Positions 58,807 through 64,000 of a stretch of DNA of 64,000 nt are shown here, piece after piece. This DNA comes from Treponema porcinum (lineage in GTDB: Bacteria; Spirochaetota; Spirochaetia; Treponematales; Treponemataceae), in contig NZ_FUWG01000010.1 in NCBI RefSeq assembly GCF_900167145.1, positions 1 to 64,000 of the forward strand, read 5' to 3'. The notes beneath the pieces are model-generated. The model saw nothing but the letters and a program-made list of their open reading frames with translations. It was not told the origin of the DNA and made no database searches. The translations under genes and the position numbers were made by a program. Positions within the stretch are counted from its first letter, which is position 1. Each line of letters begins with the position of its first letter.

Positions 58807-60363
58807 ATGTCTGAAGTCGGACTTAGCCAAACACAAAGAACTTCTCAAATACAGACACAGCTGATGTCGCAGAAGCAAATTCTTGCGCTTAAACTCATCG
58901 GAATGGGAAGTCAGGAACTGCGTGACGAAATAATCAGGCAGGCTGAAGAAAATCCGGCGATTGAGATTATAAGCGACCCTTTTGCAGAAGGCGCGCTGTC
59001 CGTAAGAAAAAAAAATGCACCGGCGCAGAAAATCCGCACAGGAAGCGCAGGAGCAGCCGGTCAGGTGGAATCGGACACGTTCCAGCAGATGATTGAAAGT
59101 TCTCCTGACGAGCGGGAAACGCTACAGGAACACCTGCTTCACCAGCTGAATATGGTTACGATTTCAAAAAAACAGTATGACCTGTGCGAAAAAATTATAT
59201 GCAGCCTTGACTCAAACGGCTTTTACCTGCTTGCGCCCGATTCGCTCACAGACAGAAACGATCCGGAACAGGACAAACAGTTTCTTGACGACTGCATTTC
59301 CATCATCCGTCATTTTGATCCGGTAGGAATTTGCTGCCAGAACGTTACCGAAAGCCTTGAAATTCAGGCACGGCAGAAAAAAAACGTATCTTCGCTTACG
59401 CTGTTCATCCTTCACGGTCATCTTGACTTCATAACGCCGCCGTCTGCGGAAAAAGCGCATAAAAAAATCACTTCCTGGCTGGACTCCCAAAAAGCGCTTT
59501 CTTTTCAGACTGAGAAAATTCCTTTTTCCAGAAAAGAACTTTCCGTAAAATCAATAGAAGACTCCATCCGATGCATACAGTCGCTTGACCCATTCCCTGC
59601 GCGGAATTTCGGAACGCAGACGACGGCGCACTTTATCCGCCCTGACGTTTACGTAACGCGTGAAAACGGAAATCTTGAAAAAGAAGACAAGGATGCAGGA
59701 CTTGTAATGGATTCGGAGAATACGTATTTTAAAATTACCGGCGCAGGAGATACAGTGCCTGTAGTCCGAATTGCGCCTGATTTTTCAGAGAAAAGCGCAG
59801 ATGAAGCCTCTCCTGGAAGCGAAGAAAAGCGTTTTATCGTGTCACAGCAAAAAGCCGCGCAGTCGTTTTTAGATACACTTGATTTCCGCCAGCAGGTAAT
59901 CATACGCTCGTGCAGCTTCCTTGTTTCCTGCCAGAAAGATTTTTTCAGAAACGGTCCGGGGCATCTGCATCCGCTTACACAGCGCCAGTTCGCCGCGCTT
60001 CTTGGAATTCACGAATCATCGGTATCGCGTATGGCGGACTCAAAATACATAAGATGCAGCTGGGGAACTTTTCCGGTAAAGTATTTTTTTGTAAATGCAG
60101 TGCAGAAACAGGCGGCAGAAACTGAAAACAATAAAGAAAAGACTAAAAGTTCCGTCAAAAACAAAGGTGCGGAAACTCAGGTTTCAAGCGATGCTGTAAA
60201 ACACGAAATAGAATTGATTCTAAAAGAACAGAAGCCGGAGGAAAAGCGGCTTTCTGACCAAAAAATCGCTGATATGCTTTTGGAAAAAGGCTATAAAATA
60301 GCGCGGCGAACAGTTGCAAAATACCGCTCGCAGCTGAACATAGAATCAAGCTACAACCGGTAA
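58807..60363 (+). CDS. rpoN: RNA polymerase sigma-54 factor
   Basis: 518 residues. Gln-rich activator-interacting region I (QTQLMSQKQILALKLIGMGS), core-binding domain (FDPVGICCQNVTESLEIQAR; SLDPFPARNFG), HTH (FAALLGIHESSVSRMADSKY) and the RpoN box ARRTVAKYRSQL near the end. It directs enhancer-dependent promoters and needs an AAA activator, none of which is in this window. Start chosen at 58807; an upstream in-frame ATG overlaps the neighbour. Confidence 0.96.
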   Translation: MSEVGLSQTQRTSQIQTQLMSQKQILALKLIGMGSQELRDEIIRQAEENPAIEIISDPFAEGALSVRKKNAPAQKIRTGSAGAAGQVESDTFQQMIESSPDERETLQEHLLHQLNMVTISKKQYDLCEKIICSLDSNGFYLLAPDSLTDRNDPEQDKQFLDDCISIIRHFDPVGICCQNVTESLEIQARQKKNVSSLTLFILHGHLDFITPPSAEKAHKKITSWLDSQKALSFQTEKIPFSRKELSVKSIEDSIRCIQSLDPFPARNFGTQTTAHFIRPDVYVTRENGNLEKEDKDAGLVMDSENTYFKITGAGDTVPVVRIAPDFSEKSADEASPGSEEKRFIVSQQKAAQSFLDTLDFRQQVIIRSCSFLVSCQKDFFRNGPGHLHPLTQRQFAALLGIHESSVSRMADSKYIRCSWGTFPVKYFFVNAVQKQAAETENNKEKTKSSVKNKGAETQVSSDAVKHEIELILKEQKPEEKRLSDQKIADMLLEKGYKIARRTVAKYRSQLNIESSYNR

Positions 60364-60375
60364 AATGCAAGAAAA

Positions 60376-60411
60376 GGCGCAGAAGTAATCTTTTTACAAA
60401 AATTCTGCGCC
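60376..60411. terminator. Hairpin between convergent rpoN and acyl-CoA synthetase genes
   Basis: Nine-pair stem GGCGCAGAA/TTCTGCGCC with an 18-base loop. The T-run is weak on both strands, so efficiency is uncertain. Confidence 0.5.
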
Positions 60412-60422
60412 GGATTACCGAA

Positions 60423-62423
60423 TTACTGAGGTTTCTTTCCGCCCTTCACTGGAATTTTTGAAATAATCGTATCTTTCATATTCCCAAGATTTTGAAGGTT
60501 CTGCGCCATACTGGAATCGCTGAACATCATCATAATCTGCCATTTGTACAGTTCGTTGATTTTATAGCGGATAATGTCCTGCTTTGCGCTGAGTTCAACG
60601 CCAACCTCAAACTGCTTGTCAAGGAAAACGAATTTTCCGATTTTCTCAAACGGCTTAAATCCGTTCTTCTGGGTAATCAGACGTTCAAATTCCTTGAAAA
60701 TCAGATTGTGAATTAAATCAGATTTCAATACGGCAGGGAAATTGGACGTATCCATTCCGTTCTGCTCGGCATACGCCTTGATATTGTCTTTTGCAGGAAT
60801 AATAAGTGCGCCAAGACAGTTTTTGTCCTGTCCTACGACAACAGCCTGCGCAATATACGGAGATTCTGCAAGCTTGCACTCAATCGGGAACGGCTCTACG
60901 TTTTCTCCGGAACGCAGGACAATCGTATCTTTCTGACGGCCTTTTACAATAATATCACCCTTGCAGGTACGTATTACAAGGTCACCGGTATTAAACCACC
61001 CTTCAACAACAGCTTCTGCCGTCAGCTCCGGCTGCTTGTAATAGCCTTTCATAACGTTTTCGCCGCGGATATAAAGCACACCAGTCTGTCCCGGCTTACA
61101 TTCCTGGCCGTTACGGTTTACAACCCTGCCTTCGCAGTACGGCATAATTTTTCCGATAGTACCAAGCACCGGACGCTTATAACTTCTAAGGGAACAGATA
61201 GGTGCAGTTTCTGTAAGACCGTAGCCTTCCACAAGGCGCATTCCTATTGAATTGTAGAATTTATCAAGTTTAGGAGCTAAACCTCCGCCGCCTGATATAC
61301 CGATTTTAAAATTATTTCCGAAGACAGACCTGGCTTTTTTAAAGAACACGATTTCACCAAGTGCTTTCATCGGAAGAAGGAACAAAATCGGAAAGTAAAG
61401 GACTTTATTCACAATCTTAAAGATAAAAAGCGGCGGCTTGAACTGCTGGTTGCGTCCGTGAATGATATTGTACATACGGAGAATTGTTGACGCAGCGCCT
61501 ACGCAAGTCTTGAAAAGCACCCATCTTCCTGTAGAACTTGCACCTACCTGCTTCTGAATTGCCTTGTAAATTGCATCCCACACGCGCGGAACGCACGCCA
61601 TAAAATTCGGCTGGATTTTCTTCAAATCCGACATAATGATGCTTCCGACCGGCTTTGAATAGCACAGCGCGCACTCCAGATACAAAAGACAGTATTCAAT
61701 TTCGCGCTCGTATACGTGCCATACAGGAAGAACGCACAGCGCCTTGTCACCTGTTTTTAGCGGGAGAAGCGCGCCTATGTCCTTGAGCTGGCAGATAAAG
61801 TTCTTGTGGGTAAGTTCTACGCCCTTAGGAGTACCTGTCGTTCCGGACGTAAAGATAATCGTTGCCGTATCAGATTCCGTGCCGGAAAGCATAAGGTTTT
61901 CCACTTTTCCCGGATTTTCGGAGCGGTATTCCTTTCCGCGGACAAGAACATCGGAATAGGAAGATACGGTAATGTTTTTTCCGGCAAGCAGACTTTCGTC
62001 AACGCCGTTCTGGTCAATCAGAATAATGTTCTTAAGAAGAGGAAGGCTGTCGATGCATTCTACAATTTTCTTGTAGCTGTAGTTGCTTTCAAGAACGGCC
62101 GTCTTGCACTCGGCAAAGCTCAGGATATATGACAAATCTTTGACCGTAGCTTCGCTTCCGCGCGGAATGTCGCTTGCACCAATAGCCATAATTCCCATAC
62201 TGCATACAAGCCATTCCTTGCGGTTATCGCTTATAAGACCGATATGCTCGCCGGGAACTGTTCCGGAGGAAAGAAGCCCTGCAGAAAAATCAAGCATAAC
62301 CTCCGCAAATTCACTGTATGTTATCGGCTGAAATACGCCGGCTTTATCTTTTTCAAACTGGATATAATTTCCTGATACATTCTGAGCTTTCTCATAAATC
62401 ATCTGCGGAAGCGTAGAATACAT
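60423..62423 (-). CDS. Long-chain acyl-CoA synthetase (AMP-forming)
   Basis: 666 residues; activates fatty acids for lipid remodelling. P-loop FTSGTTGTPKGVELTHKN, GYGLTETAPICSLRSY and VKGRQKDTIVLRSGENVEPF are intact, the last including the hinge/catalytic-lysine region. It is of the long FadD15/ACSL-like class with the insert between the two halves. The ATG at 62423 is fixed by GGGAG six bases upstream, delivered by the composite repeat; two earlier ATGs lie inside the repeat. Confidence 0.93.
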   Translation of the reverse strand: MYSTLPQMIYEKAQNVSGNYIQFEKDKAGVFQPITYSEFAEVMLDFSAGLLSSGTVPGEHIGLISDNRKEWLVCSMGIMAIGASDIPRGSEATVKDLSYILSFAECKTAVLESNYSYKKIVECIDSLPLLKNIILIDQNGVDESLLAGKNITVSSYSDVLVRGKEYRSENPGKVENLMLSGTESDTATIIFTSGTTGTPKGVELTHKNFICQLKDIGALLPLKTGDKALCVLPVWHVYEREIEYCLLYLECALCYSKPVGSIIMSDLKKIQPNFMACVPRVWDAIYKAIQKQVGASSTGRWVLFKTCVGAASTILRMYNIIHGRNQQFKPPLFIFKIVNKVLYFPILFLLPMKALGEIVFFKKARSVFGNNFKIGISGGGGLAPKLDKFYNSIGMRLVEGYGLTETAPICSLRSYKRPVLGTIGKIMPYCEGRVVNRNGQECKPGQTGVLYIRGENVMKGYYKQPELTAEAVVEGWFNTGDLVIRTCKGDIIVKGRQKDTIVLRSGENVEPFPIECKLAESPYIAQAVVVGQDKNCLGALIIPAKDNIKAYAEQNGMDTSNFPAVLKSDLIHNLIFKEFERLITQKNGFKPFEKIGKFVFLDKQFEVGVELSAKQDIIRYKINELYKWQIMMMFSDSSMAQNLQNLGNMKDTIISKIPVKGGKKPQ

Positions 62424-62426
62424 ATA

Positions 62427-62603
62427 ATCTCCCATATAAAAAGTCAATGAGGAAATGTCGATTTCCGATTTGACTTTTTATGCACATTCATAATGAAATT
62501 ACTCGCAGCGCAAGTTTCCAGCGGAACGTGCAGTTTATAAAAAAGTTCGCAACGCGAACTTGTAAATAAAAACCCCGGCGTCATTTCAGGCAGAGTTTTT
62601 ATT
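62427..62603 (-). repeat. Composite multi-hairpin leader element, copy B (upstream of acyl-CoA synthetase)
   Basis: Reading the minus strand: hairpin AATAAAAAC...GTTTTTATT (62603-62565), the same 19-bp palindrome AAGTTCGCGTTGCGAACTT (62561-62543), a unique 60-base part, then ATAAAAAGTCAA/TTGACTTTTTAT (62481-62436) around inner stem GGAAAT/ATTTCC, and GGGAG. It equals copy A in order, spacing to the start codon and outer arms, but lacks three of copy A's middle hairpins. Confidence 0.8.
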
Positions 62604-62846
62604 CCCCCTCTCATAAATAATGAAAACCTGAAGCATACAAAAATATGTCGTTTCAGCGTTTTTTTATCTTGCACCATTACCTTTTCGCTGACATTTTTTA
62701 CTTTTTTGTCAACAAACAGAAATATTTTATACAATGTATCATTTTTTTGCAACCTTTATTTTTTTTTCGTGTCTATATTATTTGCGCTTTTTAAATATGC
62801 AGAACACCGCGCAATGCCTGCTTTCGGGAAGAAAAATTTGTTTTTG

Positions 62847-62875
62847 TTGATTAACAATACCTGCTGTGATATAAT
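62847..62875 (+). promoter_or_regulatory. Promoter of the glycine riboswitch / AGCS transporter unit
   Basis: -35 TTGATT (62847-62852), 17-base spacer with TGA before the -10 (extended), -10 TATAAT (62870-62875). Transcription should start near 62882. Confidence 0.75.
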
Positions 62876-62910
62876 TTTTCCATTGCACGGCACGTGTTTG
62901 CCGCAGCAAT

Positions 62911-62996
62911 TCTCTGGAGAGTTCCCGCATACCAGCGGGACGCCGAAGGGTTAAGGCTATTACAGCCAATATCTCAGGCAAAGTGGACAGAAAGCA
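62911..62996 (+). promoter_or_regulatory. Glycine riboswitch, single aptamer
   Basis: The conserved core is clear: GGAGAG, CGCCGAAGGG and TCTCAGGCAAA followed by GGACAG; the variable helices are CCCG..CGGG and GGCT/AGCC. Only one aptamer is present. A separate leader hairpin (62881-62909, ATTGC..CGGC/GCCG..GCAAT) precedes it and could be the ghost partner known for single glycine aptamers. A terminator follows at 63021, so the switch probably controls the downstream transporter by early termination. Confidence 0.93.
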
Positions 62997-63020
62997 TAAC
63001 TTTTCAACACACACTCTTTA

Positions 63021-63064
63021 GAGAGCCTTGAATGACACCAGTCTTTCAGGCTCTTATTTTTTTT
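63021..63064 (+). terminator. Intrinsic terminator (riboswitch expression platform)
   Basis: GAGAGCC-TGAA / TTTCAGGCTCT stem with a 12-base loop, then a run of T residues (63055-63064). It lies between the aptamer and the ATG at 63080, so reading through it is needed for expression. Confidence 0.85.
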
Positions 63065-63079
63065 CACAAGGACAACTTT

Positions 63080-64000
63080 ATGTTTGAAGAAATCCTTAAC
63101 AAAATTGATGATATCGTATGGGGAATTCCTACAATCGTCCTCATCCTGGTAACCGGTATCGTCCTTACAATTCGCCTGCGCGGCGTTCAGTTTTCAAAGT
63201 TAGGAAGAGGATTTAAAACCCTTTTCAAAAAGACGGAAGGCGGAAAAGGCGAAGTATCACCTTTTGCCGCGCTTTGTACAGCCCTGTCTGCAACAATCGG
63301 AACAGGAAACATTGTCGGCGTAGCAACTGCCATTGCAGGCGGCGGACCGGGAGCACTTTTTTGGATGTGGCTTGCAGCTCTTTTAGGAACAGCAACAAAA
63401 TACACAGAATGTATGCTTGCCGTAAAATACCGTGAACACGCAGATGACGGCCATGTTCTTGGCGGACCGTTCTATACTATAGAAAAAGGAATGAAAGAAC
63501 GGACGGGCTTTAACTGGAAATGGCTTGCCGTAATCTTTGCAATTTTTGGCGTATGCGTAGGTCTTTTTGGAATCGGAACATTTACACAGATAAACGGAAT
63601 TACATCTGCCGTAAACAATGCATTCGACCCGGAAAACAAGCACATTGCATTTACGCTTTTTGGAAACAACTACACTTGGTCTGTAGTAATAGCAGGTCTT
63701 ATAGTTACTCTGGCAGTTGCGCTTGTAATCATCGGCGGACTCAAGAGAATTTCAAAAGTTGCAGAAAAAATCGTTCCTGCGATGGCAATAATCTACGTAT
63801 TCCTCGGACTTTCAATTCTGATTATGAACGCAACTAAAATCCCGGAAGCTTTTTCCGTAATCTTTAAAAATGCGTTCGGATGGAATGCCGTTATGGGCGG
63901 TGCAATGGGCTGGACATTCAAGCAGATTACAGACTCAATGCAGAAAGGTGTTGCACGCGGAATTTTCTCCAACGAGGCAGGTCTTGGTTCTGCACCGATT
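63080..64000 (+). CDS. Sodium:alanine/glycine symporter (AGCS family), N-terminal part
   Basis: At least 307 residues are inside the window; the gene runs off its right edge. AGCS signatures: FAALCTALSATIGTGNIVGV, TAIAGGGPGALFWMWLAALL, TECMLAVKYRE, GLGSAP and multiple membrane helices. It takes up glycine or alanine with sodium; the glycine riboswitch in front argues for glycine as substrate and as signal. AAGGACA is its Shine-Dalgarno. Confidence 0.95.
   Translation, partial: MFEEILNKIDDIVWGIPTIVLILVTGIVLTIRLRGVQFSKLGRGFKTLFKKTEGGKGEVSPFAALCTALSATIGTGNIVGVATAIAGGGPGALFWMWLAALLGTATKYTECMLAVKYREHADDGHVLGGPFYTIEKGMKERTGFNWKWLAVIFAIFGVCVGLFGIGTFTQINGITSAVNNAFDPENKHIAFTLFGNNYTWSVVIAGLIVTLAVALVIIGGLKRISKVAEKIVPAMAIIYVFLGLSILIMNATKIPEAFSVIFKNAFGWNAVMGGAMGWTFKQITDSMQKGVARGIFSNEAGLGSAPI

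Noticed and set aside
60376..60411. A small RNA between rpoN and the acyl-CoA synthetase gene
   Set aside because: A single hairpin between convergent genes is better explained as a terminator.

Overview
The window looks like chromosomal DNA from a host-associated (gut, rumen or oral type) Treponema or close spirochaete. The 16S 5' end reads like a spirochaete rRNA. There are many lipoproteins with loose spirochaetal lipoboxes, an hprK-HPr pair, treponemal-style LysM, TPR and PilZ proteins, and a single-aptamer glycine riboswitch in front of an AGCS transporter. LexA and RpoN argue against the most reduced pathogenic treponemes. Genus-level assignment is inference from these signs; no search was run.

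Layout. 1-970: 5' end of a minus-strand 16S gene, its long leader and promoter, and a terminator. 1-6.2 kb: phospholipid synthesis (pgsA), a kinase, a LysM/lipoprotein pair, a DMT exporter and a DTW-domain tRNA modification enzyme. 6.2-10.5 kb: a transposase relic, then the minus-strand operon citrate synthase - rsuA - fhs. 10.6-16.8 kb: a vWA protein, a conserved protein with an XRE/cupin regulator, a TPR lipoprotein, and trxB with a GH3 hexosaminidase. 16.9-22.2 kb: polA-coaE converging on pepF. 22.2-24.6 kb: an accessory patch with an AT-rich PIF1-like helicase between 102-bp direct repeats and a gutted aldehyde dehydrogenase. 24.6-27.6 kb: a GNAT enzyme and a SpoIIE phosphatase / HATPase / STAS partner-switching set. 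27.7-34.7 kb: a zinc-ribbon SUMF1-like protein, two lipoproteins (the larger AT-rich), palindromic repeat clusters, an aldolase-like enzyme and a half-size EamA protein. 35-41.5 kb: murB, a double cNMP-domain regulator operon, TPR, PilZ and phosphodiester glycosidase proteins. 41.4-45.9 kb: rpsU, an FGGY-kinase/HAD fusion, prs and small proteins. 46.2-51.6 kb: LysR, an FtsH-like ATPase without protease, purH, mraY and a YdbC-like protein. 51.6-57.3 kb: the hprK-ptsH-lexA-holA operon, hpf, tRNA-Leu and recQ. 57.4-64 kb: a DUF1015 protein, rpoN, an acyl-CoA synthetase, and a glycine riboswitch with an AGCS transporter cut by the window edge.

Two things stand out beyond the gene list. (i) About fifteen genes that head their transcription units have a -10 hexamer 6-8 bases before the ATG and no Shine-Dalgarno, so leaderless mRNAs appear common here, while genes inside operons have good Shine-Dalgarno sites. 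(ii) Several families of palindromic interspersed elements occur. One is a composite multi-hairpin leader shared by mraY and the acyl-CoA synthetase, with conserved outer stems, different inner stems, and the Shine-Dalgarno supplied at its 3' end. No CRISPR array, prophage or intact transposon was found.
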